Assembly: GCF_002154225.1 (NCBI RefSeq)
Contig: NZ_MTSE01000001.1
Location: forward strand, 310,001 to 374,000
Origin: Hymenobacter crusticola
GTDB lineage: Bacteria; Bacteroidota; Bacteroidia; Cytophagales; Hymenobacteraceae
Direction: 5' to 3'
DNA length: 64,000 nt
How positions within the stretch are numbered: the first letter of the stretch is position 1; each line of letters begins with the position of its first letter. The notes under the pieces are model-generated. The model was given only the letters and a program-made list of their open reading frames with translations. It did no database searches and was not told the DNA's origin. Below, one piece after another: positions 9,082 through 17,421 of the stretch. A program made the position numbers and the translations under genes.

Positions 9082-9258
9082 AGGTCAAATGACAGTTATG
9101 TGGGCTACTAAGCAGCCGTCTGACGTGATTAGACAGACTGCTAAGCTAAAGGTACAACCCCTAGCCCATAAACAAGTTCAAAATCAAATAGCTGGCCGCC
9201 TGCGTGAGCAAGCTTGCCGGCTATTCGGTGGTAGCAAGACTTAGATGTTGCTTGCTTC

Positions 9259-10164
9259 TTAGCTCCGGTGCCCTAGATAAATGGTTAGGTATACGGATGG
9301 ATAAAATTGCTCATTTAGTGCCTTGGTGCTGCTAGCCGATTGTACGCTCAAGATGGTCAGCTTCTTTGTGTACGCTTCGACCAAAAAACCTGCTTCAATA
9401 CCGGCTACCGCATCGCGGTAACGGCCATACTCAAAGCTGAGGGCGCCACGTAAGTGCGCTCCGATGTTAGGCTTGGTTTCGCTGATGCCTGCAAACAATG
9501 GGGCTCGGTCGATAATGCGGCCGGCCTCGGTATTGACATTTGGATCGTACTGCTGATTTACGATTGTTTGCTGTGTATTTGGCCTTGGCTGACCATTAGG
9601 CTGCTTTTCCGTCAGATCGTAGGAGATGTAGTACGGCATGAGCAGCCCAATAGAAGGGCCGGCACCTAGCAAAGCATTTATCTGCACCCCCGATTCGGGT
9701 GCTTTGCGGAAAATTACCCGCTGCACGCCATACGTAGGTCGAATGACGAATAAGTAGTTGCTTTTGCCCAGTACAAAGGTACCGCCTGTGTTGATGTTGG
9801 TTACGCGCTGCTCTTTGGGGTGCTTCACCTCAACGGCTTCAATTCCCCAAAAGCGCGACCAATCTTGCGACAACGTTTTGGTCGAGCGCACCGAGGCGCC
9901 CCCGATGAGCCCACCCCGCGTATTGAAGTTGATGCCATAAATGAACTCCTTGCGATAAGAAGGTTCATCAGTAGCACTTACATTCTGGCTTGCCTTCTGG
10001 CTTTGCGCGCGAGCAGCGGGCGTCAAAGCTAGCGTGGCAAGTACAAAACAGCCGAGTACAGGTAGATTACGCACGGATGGCGGAAGCGCTGGAAATGAAA
10101 CAATAGAGGCCGAGAACTGTCGCTGGGCAGCAGACTTACCGAAAGTACGTAAATTTACACGCAT
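9259..10164 (-). CDS. Outer-membrane-beta-barrel-like protein of unknown function
   Basis: I do not recognise a specific family. The protein begins with a polar stretch, then a signal-peptide-like segment (LPVLGCFVLATLALTPAARA). After that come alternating hydrophobic-polar strands rich in aromatic residues and glycine, ending in LTIYLGHRS, in the style of a small outer membrane barrel. The ATG at 10164 leaves only 23 bp to the divergent osmC gene. A GTG at 10074 would place the signal peptide at the N-terminus and leave room for a promoter (TAAATTTA is visible near 10150), so the true start may be 10074, giving 271 residues. Function unknown. Confidence 0.65.
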   Translation of the reverse strand: MRVNLRTFGKSAAQRQFSASIVSFPALPPSVRNLPVLGCFVLATLALTPAARAQSQKASQNVSATDEPSYRKEFIYGINFNTRGGLIGGASVRSTKTLSQDWSRFWGIEAVEVKHPKEQRVTNINTGGTFVLGKSNYLFVIRPTYGVQRVIFRKAPESGVQINALLGAGPSIGLLMPYYISYDLTEKQPNGQPRPNTQQTIVNQQYDPNVNTEAGRIIDRAPLFAGISETKPNIGAHLRGALSFEYGRYRDAVAGIEAGFLVEAYTKKLTILSVQSASSTKALNEQFYPSVYLTIYLGHRS

Positions 10165-10187
10165 TGTCTTACCTTCTTTGTTGATAT

Positions 10188-10595
10188 ATGAGCACCGCCA
10201 CCGCCCGCTATTCCGGCCAACTACGAACCGAAGCCACGCACACCGCTTCCGGCAATTGCATCGTCACCGACGCACCTGTTGACAACCACGGCCGGGGCGA
10301 AGCTTTTTCCCCTACCGATCTTGTCAGTGCGGCGCTTGGTTCGTGCATGATGACCATTATGGGCATCGTGGCGGAGCGAAGCCAAATCAACCTAGCCGGC
10401 ACTACCTTTAACGTAACAAAACACATGGTGGCTGACCCGCGGCGGATTGGACAAATTGATGTGCATTTCCAGTTGCCTGCTGCTTTGTCGCCAAAGGAGC
10501 GTACCATCCTCGAAAATGCAGCGCGTACCTGTCCGGTTGCCCTGAGTTTGAACCCGGAAATTCGGCAAGAGGTTCAGTTCAACTACAGTCTGTAG
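10188..10595 (+). CDS. OsmC/Ohr family peroxiredoxin
   Basis: A 135-residue OsmC-like protein, which reduces organic hydroperoxides in the cytoplasm. The two redox cysteines are in place: C53 in ALGSCMMT and C115 in RTCPVAL, with Glu106 in the intervening helix region. It is divergently transcribed from the outer-membrane-like gene with a very short spacer. The length and motif positions fit the OsmC branch rather than Ohr, but the branch was judged by eye only. Confidence 0.9.
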   Translation: MSTATARYSGQLRTEATHTASGNCIVTDAPVDNHGRGEAFSPTDLVSAALGSCMMTIMGIVAERSQINLAGTTFNVTKHMVADPRRIGQIDVHFQLPAALSPKERTILENAARTCPVALSLNPEIRQEVQFNYSL

Positions 10596-10741
10596 CGAAG
10601 CAGAGCTAGGTGCTTGCTTGGTGGTGCATATTACTTAATCGGTCAGACGCACATTTTATTGTTGACGTCTAGCGTTCAGCTAGTAAAGTCTTATCCGACA
10701 AGCTAACAATCCGCTACCAAGCTAGCACCTAGCTATTCATG

Positions 10742-11086
10742 CTACGCGCTGATGCTGCTCTTTACGTCGCTCAGGCGAATACCCATATGCGAGGCATCGT
10801 AGCGGCACTCGCCATCCTGAATAAGCAGCAGTTGGGGAGACTCGTGGCGCACGCCAAACTGCTCGGCAACTTGGGTGGAAATAGGCCGGTAGCGTAGCAA
10901 ATCTAAATAGTAGATTTTGGCATTTTCCAGGCCTGCGTCGTTCCATTGGCGCTCTAACTTGCTCTTGGCAGCTGCGCTGATTGAGCAGGAGGTACTATGC
11001 TTGAAAATGAGAACAGGCTGCTCGTGCGATTCGCGGACGATATCGGTGAGTTGTTCAGCTTGCGTAAGCGGTTGCCAGGGAGCCAT
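10742..11086 (-). CDS. ytxJ: Monothiol bacilliredoxin YtxJ/BrxC family
   Basis: A 114-residue thioredoxin-fold protein with the family hallmark FKHSTSCSIS, the active-site cysteine being C34. A cis-proline region (SPQLLLI) and the usual C-terminal helix follow. YtxJ-type bacilliredoxins remove bacillithiol from S-bacillithiolated proteins, which implies that this organism makes bacillithiol. The next gene on the same strand starts about 20 bp downstream in coordinate order (11107) and is transcribed before it, so the two small genes may share a transcript. Confidence 0.9.
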   Translation of the reverse strand: MAPWQPLTQAEQLTDIVRESHEQPVLIFKHSTSCSISAAAKSKLERQWNDAGLENAKIYYLDLLRYRPISTQVAEQFGVRHESPQLLLIQDGECRYDASHMGIRLSDVKSSISA

Positions 11087-11106
11087 GGGTTGGGTGATTT
11101 AATGGG

Positions 11107-11433
11107 TTATTCCTTTTTCTTCTTGCGAGGACGCAGACCGGGAGCAATTGGTTCGCTCACACGTGCCGTGCCCGTCTTGTCGAATTTATAACTGTCGCGG
11201 CCATCGTGGGGTTGTCCCGCTTGTCCACCTTCGCCGCGGCGCAAGTCGGTACGGCTCACAGCTAGGTGCGAATCTTTATAGGCTGCCGGGGCCGGATACT
11301 GCCGCGATTCGCGCAAAGAGCGCCGGTTGGCGGCGCGTAGCTTCGCCGGACTCGTTTCCTTAATCTGGGCCGCAGCCGACCGCGCATAGCCCGCAGCAAA
11401 CATGAAGAAGACGAGTACTACAATCCGATACAT
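11107..11433 (-). CDS. Small secreted basic protein, unknown
   Basis: A 108-residue protein with a signal peptide (MYRIVVLVFFMFAAGYARS, cleavage probably after AAAQ). The mature part is rich in Arg, Ser, Pro and Gly and ends in a lysine tail (KKKK). No enzyme motif is visible. The C-terminal IAPGLRP resembles the APG motif of the DYxGRP secreted proteins at 15.8-19.8 kb, so it may be a distant relative. It precedes ytxJ by 20 bp on the same strand. Confidence 0.6.
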   Translation of the reverse strand: MYRIVVLVFFMFAAGYARSAAAQIKETSPAKLRAANRRSLRESRQYPAPAAYKDSHLAVSRTDLRRGEGGQAGQPHDGRDSYKFDKTGTARVSEPIAPGLRPRKKKKE

Positions 11434-11569
11434 AAGCAGCTAGATAAGAAGTGCTTGAGAATAAATCCCGGCTCCCTAAAGCGTGAAAAGAAACGTCGCT
11501 CAGAGCTGGTTGACATGAGCTTTCGAGCTAGGTACTTTTACGTAAAATATGGGCGCGCAGCCAAGCTAA

Positions 11570-11884
11570 TTAGAAGGGTAGGATAATACCTAAGAACTTG
11601 CGCTGCCCTACTTTGCGCTTCACCCGTCGCCGCTCGTACTTAGGCTTTTTGAGGAGCCCGTTTTTGTCGTAGCTATTGCGCTGCGGTTTGGGTGCCGCGG
11701 CGGTGGTCGAGCCATCAGCAGCTTCGGTCGCGTCGGCTTCCTTCCCCTTCGCTGCTTTCACCTTCGCCTGTGGCGGCCCGGTAGGGCTAGGAATTCGGTA
11801 AGAGTGGCAAGCCGTGGTTAGCAAGCAGCTCAGCGCCAACAACCACACGGCTGGCCGCGCGCTACGTAAAAAGCAGGTAATCAT
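11570..11884 (-). CDS. Small basic lipoprotein, unknown
   Basis: A 104-residue protein with a lipoprotein signal peptide and lipobox LLTTAC (cysteine 26). The mature part has an Ala/Lys/Pro-rich linker, then a highly basic C-terminus (KYERRRVKRKVGQRK) ending in a short hydrophobic tail. YDKNGLLKKP near residue 73 faintly recalls the DYxGRPLKK motif of the nearby secreted family. I cannot assign a function. Confidence 0.65.
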   Translation of the reverse strand: MITCFLRSARPAVWLLALSCLLTTACHSYRIPSPTGPPQAKVKAAKGKEADATEAADGSTTAAAPKPQRNSYDKNGLLKKPKYERRRVKRKVGQRKFLGIILPF

Positions 11885-12016
11885 AGGGCCTAGAGGAGTA
11901 ACTTCGTTAGAGTGACTGAGTGGCTTCGCACGAAGTAACCGAGTATTTGGTCACGTATCTGGTTCGGGTTGTTACTCAGGTACTCAATCACCAAAACCCG
12001 TGCCTTAACCAACAAG

Positions 12017-13996
12017 CTAATACGCCAGTAACTTTTCAATTCGCTCACGCAGACGCTGTTGTGGCAGGAAGGCTTTTTCCAGCGCCGGCGCAAAAGGAAC
12101 GGCGGTATCAAGGGAAGCCACGCGTTGCACCGGCCCATCGAGGTACTCAAAGCAGTGCTCTGCAATCCAAGCCGAAATTTCGCCCCCGATGCCACCTGTG
12201 AGCGTGTCTTCGTGCAGGAGCAGTACCCGGCCGGTTTTCATTACGGTTTGGCGCACCGCATCTTCGTCCCAGGGTAGTAGCGTACGAAGGTCCAGAATGT
12301 CGCAATCAAGGCTTAGCTCCTCAGCGAGTTGCGTGGCCCAGTGCACACCTAGCCCGTAGGTAATAATGCTCAGGTTGTCGCCTTCGCGCACGAGCCTAGC
12401 TTTGCCAATAGGCGTGGTGTAATAGCCATCCGGGACAGGGCCCGTTATGGAGCGATAGAGCAGCTTATGCTCGAAATACAGCACCGGATTGGGGTCTTCA
12501 ATGGCGGCATTGAGTAAGCCTTTCGCGTCTTCGGGGCTGCTGGGGTACACCACTTTTAGGCCTGGCGTGTGCACAAACCACGCTTCATTGCTCTGGGAGT
12601 GGAAGGGCCCAGCAGCCGTGCCGGCCCCTGTGGGCATACGCACAACGACATCGGCGTTTTGGCCCCAGCGGTAGTGACTCTTTGCCAGATTGTTCACGAT
12701 CTGGTTGAAACCGCAGGTTACGAAGTCAGCAAACTGCATTTCCACCATCGACTTTTTCTGGCGAATGCTCAGGCCTAGGCTAGCCCCCAAAATAGCCGAT
12801 TCGCACAGGGGCGTATTGCGTACTCGTGCCTTGCCAAACTGCGCTACAAACCCTTCCGTGACTTTAAATACTCCGCCGTACTCGGCAATATCCTGGCCCA
12901 TGAGCACCAACTCAGGATAACGTTCCATGCTCTGGCGGAGGGCATCGGCGATGGCATCTACGTAGCGTTTATCGGAGCTGGGTGCGTCGTCGGCAGGCGT
13001 TTGCGCAGGTGCTTCGAAGGGCTGATACATGTCGGCTAGCTCAACAGCGTCGTCGGCGGTGGGTGCCGGCAGCGCATCAGCGGCTTGCAGGGCCTCGTCT
13101 ATTTCCTGTTTGATCTGCTCGCGGGTGCGATGCCGGCCGGTTTCGCTTACTAGCCCTTCGGCCAGCAACCACTGCTCGTAGTTGGTTACGGGGTCTTTGG
13201 CCGCCCATTCGGTTAGTAAGTCTTGTGGCACGTACTTGGTGCCACTCGCCTCTTCGTGCCCACGCATCCGGAACGTAATAGCTTCGACCAACACCGGACG
13301 CGGCTTCTGACGCATGTCCTGGGCGAGCTGTTGAATGGCACCATACACTTCCAGGATGTTGTTGCCATCTACCTGCACCGCTTCCATTCCGTAGGCGGGT
13401 CCTTTGTCGATAAAGGAGCGGCAGCGAAACTGCTCATTGCTGGGCGTCGAGAGCCCGTAGCCGTTGTTCTCGACAAGGAAAATAACAGGCAGTTGCCACA
13501 CGGCAGCTACGTTCAACGCCTCGTGAAAATCGCCTTCCGAAGCGCCGCCGTCGCCACTATACACTAACGTCACGCGCTTTTGCTGATCCAGCATATCCGC
13601 CAAAGCAATGCCATCGGCCACGGCGAGCTGTGGACCTAGGTGCGAGATCATACCGACAATATGGTGCTCATTGCTGCCGAAGTGAAAGCTCCGGTCACGA
13701 CCCTTGGTGAAGCCATCGAGCTTTCCTTGCCACTGCGCGAAGAGACGCGTAAGAGGCACCTGCCGGGCCGTGAACACCCCTAGGTTGCGGTGCAAGGGCA
13801 AAATGTACTCATCTGGGTTGAGGGCTAATGTGCTGCCCACGGCAATGGCCTCCTGCCCCACCCCCGAAAACCACTTGCTCACTTTGCCTTGGCGGAGCAG
13901 AATGAGCATCTTTTCTTCGATCAGGCGCGGCCTGAGCAGGGCGCGATACAGGGTCAAAAGTTGTTCGTTGGAGTACTCTTTGCGGTCGAACTGCAT
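12017..13996 (-). CDS. 2-oxoacid dehydrogenase E1, fused alpha and beta subunits
   Basis: A 659-residue fusion. Residues 1 to about 325 are the thiamine-diphosphate-binding alpha subunit, with the GDGGASEG...NNGYG motif near 146-177. Residues from about 340 to the end are the transketolase-like beta subunit (MGQDIAEYGGVFKVT, FADF, PTGAGTAAGPFHSQS). The enzyme decarboxylates a 2-oxoacid and passes the acyl group to lipoyl-E2. Such fusions are common in Cytophagales and are usually called 2-oxoisovalerate dehydrogenase, but pyruvate is also possible. No E2 or E3 gene is in the window. It uses the lipoyl cofactor made by LipA, encoded 3 kb away. Confidence 0.92.
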   Translation of the reverse strand: MQFDRKEYSNEQLLTLYRALLRPRLIEEKMLILLRQGKVSKWFSGVGQEAIAVGSTLALNPDEYILPLHRNLGVFTARQVPLTRLFAQWQGKLDGFTKGRDRSFHFGSNEHHIVGMISHLGPQLAVADGIALADMLDQQKRVTLVYSGDGGASEGDFHEALNVAAVWQLPVIFLVENNGYGLSTPSNEQFRCRSFIDKGPAYGMEAVQVDGNNILEVYGAIQQLAQDMRQKPRPVLVEAITFRMRGHEEASGTKYVPQDLLTEWAAKDPVTNYEQWLLAEGLVSETGRHRTREQIKQEIDEALQAADALPAPTADDAVELADMYQPFEAPAQTPADDAPSSDKRYVDAIADALRQSMERYPELVLMGQDIAEYGGVFKVTEGFVAQFGKARVRNTPLCESAILGASLGLSIRQKKSMVEMQFADFVTCGFNQIVNNLAKSHYRWGQNADVVVRMPTGAGTAAGPFHSQSNEAWFVHTPGLKVVYPSSPEDAKGLLNAAIEDPNPVLYFEHKLLYRSITGPVPDGYYTTPIGKARLVREGDNLSIITYGLGVHWATQLAEELSLDCDILDLRTLLPWDEDAVRQTVMKTGRVLLLHEDTLTGGIGGEISAWIAEHCFEYLDGPVQRVASLDTAVPFAPALEKAFLPQQRLRERIEKLLAY

Positions 13997-14025
13997 ACGT
14001 AGGCGAAGGATAAGGCTAGCAACCT

Positions 14026-14033
14026 CAAAAGTA
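14026..14033 (-). promoter_or_regulatory. TAnnTTTG box upstream of the E1 gene
   Basis: TACTTTTG on the minus strand lies 29 nt upstream of the E1 start codon and fits the Bacteroidota -7 consensus, implying a leader of about 20-25 nt. Confidence 0.45.
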
Positions 14034-14211
14034 CGGGTTTAGAAAGGAAGGAAAATTGCTAGCACGGCTTTGGGCTATTCATTAATGCACTTGTAGCTGC
14101 GAATGGCGCCTTTATCGTCTATGATTCGACTTAGTATCGCTCTTTCCACCTCTTTTCTTCTCTGCTACTATTTATGCCTAAGCAGCTGATACGCTAGGGG
14201 TTCTAGTCACG

Positions 14212-14274
14212 TAGGCTACGACCTCCAATATAAGTAGCGGCGACGCTGCTACTTATATTGGAGGTCGTAGCCTA
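14212..14274. repeat. 27-bp perfect inverted repeat
   Basis: The arm TAGGCTACGACCTCCAATAT... at 14212-14238 is perfectly complementary to 14248-14274, with a 9-nt loop. It sits between divergent genes and has no adjoining T-run, so it is not a terminator for either. It is the longest uninterrupted stem in the window outside the terminators. Confidence 0.8.
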
Positions 14275-14447
14275 GATGCATATCTGATGGCGCGTACCGT
14301 TCTGCTCGGCGTCCGTGCTACTTTGTAAGGGCCCTCGTTGGCAGCTTGCACACATCTTCCGTACTTGCCGAATTAGTGGCCGAAACTATCAACGTAGGCG
14401 GCTGGTTACCTCTGTAATATTCCCCGAAACACCCTCTTACCCCGCGC

Positions 14448-15731
14448 ATGATTCATTTCGAAGAATTCACCCTAGCCAACGGCTTGCGCTGCATCGTCCA
14501 TGAGGACCATACCACGCCGATGGCAGTGCTCAACATTCTCTATAACGTTGGTTCGCGCGACGAGGACCCGCAACACACTGGCTTCGCGCATTTGTTTGAA
14601 CACCTGATGTTTTCGGGTTCCGTCAACATTCCCAACTACGACGAACCTTTGCAGCGCGTAGGCGGCGAAAACAACGCCTTTACCTCGCCCGATATTACTA
14701 ATTACTACCTCACTGTGCCGGCTGCCAACATCGAAACGGGCTTTTGGCTCGAATCAGACCGGATGCTGAACCTAGCTTTTTCGGAGCAGGGCCTAGAGGT
14801 GCAGCGTAAGGTGGTCGTGGAAGAGTTTAAGCAGAACTACCTCAACCAGCCCTACGGCGACGTATGGCTGAAGCTACGCCCCCTAGCCTACCAAGTGCAC
14901 CCATATAACTGGGCTACCATCGGCAAGGAAGTAAGCCATATTGAAAATGCCGTGATGGACGACGTGCGCGCATTCTTTGCCAAGCACTATTCGCCCGCCA
15001 ATGCCATTTTGGTGGTAGCAGGTGCTGTACCGGTGTCCGAAGTGAAACGCTTGGCGGAGAAGTGGTTCGAACCGATTCCGAGCGGTACGCGCTACGACCG
15101 CAACTTGCCCCTGGAACCGCGCCAAACGGAAGCCCGCCACCTCGATGTATCGGCTGACGTACCAGTAACCGCCTTCTATAAAGTGTATCATATGCCCGGC
15201 CGCGCCGACGCAGCATACTATCCCGTCGACTTGCTCGGCGACATACTTGGCCGGGGCAAATCGTCGCGCTTGTACCAGCGGTTGGTAAAAGAAAAGCCGC
15301 TGTTCAACAATGTTTCGGCCTCCTGCACGGGTTCTCTAGAGCCTGGCTTGCTCATCATCAGCGGCAAGCTTAATGCTGGTGTAACGCCGGAAGAAGCAGA
15401 TGCGGCCGTCGAAGAAATTCTTTCGGAGCTACGTACCGCGGAAGTATCTGCCGAAGAACTAGAAAAGGTGAAGAATCAAGCCGAAGCCAGCATTGTGTTC
15501 GGAGAAATCGAGTTGTTGAACCGAGCTATGAACCTAGCTTACAGCAAACTCATGGGCGACGCCAATTTGGTTAATCAAGAAAGCACCCGTGTGCAAGCTG
15601 TTACGCCAGCCGCTGTATTGGCTGCTGCGCAAGAAGTGCTGCGTCCTGAGAATAGTAGCACGCTCTACTACCGCGCGCAGCCCAAAAAATCTGTCCCCGA
15701 ACTAGCAACGCTTGACGCAGAAGCTGAGTAG
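14448..15731 (+). CDS. M16 family zinc metallopeptidase (insulinase/pitrilysin type)
   Basis: A 427-residue single-unit M16 peptidase. The inverted zinc motif HLFEH (H48, E51, H52) is intact, and Glu125/Glu126 in VVVEEF provide the third ligand. The second half holds the inactive M16 C domain with the usual R-Y-like substrate region (GRGKSSRLYQRLV). It has no signal peptide, so it is probably cytoplasmic. In many Bacteroidota an M16 peptidase lies beside a second, non-catalytic partner gene; none is seen here. A bidirectional terminator follows the stop by 19 bp. Confidence 0.93.
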   Translation: MIHFEEFTLANGLRCIVHEDHTTPMAVLNILYNVGSRDEDPQHTGFAHLFEHLMFSGSVNIPNYDEPLQRVGGENNAFTSPDITNYYLTVPAANIETGFWLESDRMLNLAFSEQGLEVQRKVVVEEFKQNYLNQPYGDVWLKLRPLAYQVHPYNWATIGKEVSHIENAVMDDVRAFFAKHYSPANAILVVAGAVPVSEVKRLAEKWFEPIPSGTRYDRNLPLEPRQTEARHLDVSADVPVTAFYKVYHMPGRADAAYYPVDLLGDILGRGKSSRLYQRLVKEKPLFNNVSASCTGSLEPGLLIISGKLNAGVTPEEADAAVEEILSELRTAEVSAEELEKVKNQAEASIVFGEIELLNRAMNLAYSKLMGDANLVNQESTRVQAVTPAAVLAAAQEVLRPENSSTLYYRAQPKKSVPELATLDAEAE

Positions 15732-15749
15732 ATAGACAATATTTTATGT

Positions 15750-15788
15750 TAAAAGAGCCCACTGGTAGCTAACCAGTGGGCTCTTTTA
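15750..15788. terminator. Bidirectional intrinsic terminator
   Basis: TAAAAGAGCCCACTGGT pairs perfectly with ACCAGTGGGCTCTTTTA across a 5-nt loop, between the convergent M16 gene and the small secreted gene at 15809. Confidence 0.85.
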
Positions 15789-15808
15789 GCGTGAACAGCA
15801 GCACGAAA

Positions 15809-16189
15809 TCATTGTGTTTTTCGCGGTGAAGTCGGGTTTTTCGGCTGCGACGACAGCGTAGAACTATTCGTAGTCTTTCTTATTGGCCGGCCTTCATAAT
15901 CAGTTGTTACCCGTGTGGGTGGTGCTCCACTCATGCTAGGCGCCACCGACTCACCTTGGCTTTCCATTAGCGGTTCCATTTTAGGGTCCTTGCTAGGTGA
16001 CGGCGTTTTGCCTCCATCGTCGGCTGTGGGCTTGGTAGATGTACGAGCGGGCTGGGCCGAGTAAATTTTCCCGCTAGTGCCTGCCTTTTTGCCGGCGGGT
16101 GCATTGGCACGGGCTTGCGCCGAGGCAGGAGTACCGGTCAGCAAGACGGCACTTAGGGTTAGTAACAGAAGGAAGGTCGTTCGTAGCAT
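15809..16189 (-). CDS. Small secreted protein of the APG-DYxGRP family
   Basis: A 126-residue protein with a signal peptide (LLLTLSAVLLTGTPASAQA) and a low-complexity Ala/Ser/Thr/Pro-rich mature region. Near residues 84-106 it carries VAPSMSGAPP...VTTDYEGRPIRKT, the first member of a local paralogous set defined by an APG-like motif about 12-15 residues before T-D-Y-x-G-R-P-[LIM]-[KR]. I do not recognise the family. It is followed on the same strand by two related genes at 16263 and 16681, spaced 60-75 bp apart, so the three may form one transcript with this gene last. Confidence 0.7.
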   Translation of the reverse strand: MLRTTFLLLLTLSAVLLTGTPASAQARANAPAGKKAGTSGKIYSAQPARTSTKPTADDGGKTPSPSKDPKMEPLMESQGESVAPSMSGAPPTRVTTDYEGRPIRKTTNSSTLSSQPKNPTSPRKTQ

Positions 16190-16262
16190 AGCGGTACAGC
16201 CAAGAGTTATTGACTTTCTACGAAGAAATTTCTGCCCCGATCATTTGATACCTAGCTACATT

Positions 16263-16619
16263 TTATCGGGTGCGGCGCTTCGTTGCTGGTGCAGCCGTAG
16301 AGCTTGCTTTAGCAGGCGACTTTTCTGCCGAAAGACTAGTAGCCCCCGCCGTAGCGGGAGCAGCTTTCTTCTTCAGCGGCCGCCCCATATAATCAGTAGT
16401 AGGCGGACTAGGCATGTTCAACCGCAAGCCAGGAGCTAGCTTCAAATTGTCTTCGTTGCGCCGAGCCGAACGATCGTAGCGAGCATAGGCCCCCGAACGA
16501 GCTTTGGCTTTTGTATTACGGGTGTGATGATAACCATTAGCCGTACGACGGACCTGCTGGGCTACGGCGGGCGCACCAACCAGTGCGGCGAAAGCGAGAA
16601 ATAGAAAGGAGAGGCGCAT
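16263..16619 (-). CDS. Small secreted protein of the APG-DYxGRP family
   Basis: A 118-residue protein with signal peptide MRLSFLFLAFAALVGAPAVA. The mature region starts with a Thr/Arg/Tyr/Ala-rich basic stretch, then LAPGLRLNMPSPPTTDYMGRPLKKK near residues 62-86, then an Ala/Ser-rich basic tail. This is the clearest single-motif copy of the local family. Function is unknown; a periplasmic or surface-exposed basic protein is the most that can be inferred. Confidence 0.72.
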   Translation of the reverse strand: MRLSFLFLAFAALVGAPAVAQQVRRTANGYHHTRNTKAKARSGAYARYDRSARRNEDNLKLAPGLRLNMPSPPTTDYMGRPLKKKAAPATAGATSLSAEKSPAKASSTAAPATKRRTR

Positions 16620-16680
16620 AAACAGAAGCGAAGAGTGGACACCTCCGTTCCTACGATAATAATGCCGACTCTGAACTCGC

Positions 16681-17157
16681 CTACCAGCTCGTCGAACGCA
16701 CGGCAGCTACCGGTGCTGCTTTCGCAACCTTGGCTCCTATAGTAGAGTTGTTATGCGACGATTTGCGTAGCGGCCGGCCATTATAGTCGGTGCTAACGCC
16801 GCGGTAAGGAGCCGTATTCATGCCTGGGGCAATCATAACGCCGGAGCTATGCATCATGGGGTCGTCGTTGGCCTCAGCAATAGCTAGGTCTTCTGCTGCT
16901 ACCCGCTTGGGTTTAGGCTGCTGCTTTAGCGGCCGACCCCGGTAGTCCGTTGTCGGGCGCTGGTGCAAACTGAGGCTCATGCCTGGGGCACTGCTCCAAC
17001 CCGTTGCGTATTGTGGGGCATCAGTCACGACGTCAGACGTAGCCCACGGATCGGAAGTGACAGTGCTAGGTTGGGTAGTAGACTGAGCCTGAACGGGCGC
17101 ACTAGCAACGCCCAACACTGCGAATAAAAGAAAAGCGGGAAGCAAAAAGCGTGGCAT
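16681..17157 (-). CDS. Secreted protein with two DYxGRP motifs
   Basis: A 158-residue protein from the ATG at 17157, chosen because it begins the signal peptide MPRFLLPAFLLFAVLGVAS. A longer in-frame start at 17271 would precede it with an unrelated tail. The mature part has two copies of the motif: SAPGMSLSLHQRPTTDYRGRP and IAPGMNTAPYRGVSTDYNGRP, separated by about 45 residues. The internal duplication shows that the motif is a repeating unit rather than a chance resemblance. It is the first gene of the three on this strand. Confidence 0.72.
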   Translation of the reverse strand: MPRFLLPAFLLFAVLGVASAPVQAQSTTQPSTVTSDPWATSDVVTDAPQYATGWSSAPGMSLSLHQRPTTDYRGRPLKQQPKPKRVAAEDLAIAEANDDPMMHSSGVMIAPGMNTAPYRGVSTDYNGRPLRKSSHNNSTIGAKVAKAAPVAAVRSTSW

Positions 17158-17406
17158 GGCAATCAAATGAGAAAGAGGTGGAGAGGGTAGGAAACACGCC
17201 AGTACAAGGCCAATGCAGGCAGGCGACTTTCGCCAGTAACGACCTTGCAGGTACTTGTCGTATTGCATCAATCATACCAAATCATAAAATTCTCCTACTC
17301 GACCTTACTTATGTGACTAGCCACAGGCCAACTGATTCTTCATTTGGCAACACAAAGTCCCAAATTCAACCTATGCTGAGGCTAGTATCAGTTGTCAGCA
17401 ACGATG

Positions 17407-17414
17407 TACCTTTG
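17407..17414 (+). promoter_or_regulatory. TAnnTTTG -7 box for pheS
   Basis: TACCTTTG lies 7 nt before the pheS ATG at 17422, matching the Bacteroidota -7 element and implying a leaderless or nearly leaderless message. This is the same arrangement as lipA, with the same box sequence. Confidence 0.5.
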
Positions 17415-17421
17415 TACTATT

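Larger units (their letters stand above)
13997..14447. other. Intergenic region between divergent genes
   Basis: This 451-bp stretch lies between the E1 gene (minus) and the M16 peptidase (plus). It contains the E1 promoter box and a very long perfect hairpin at 14212-14274. I found no supported coding region. Confidence 0.6.
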
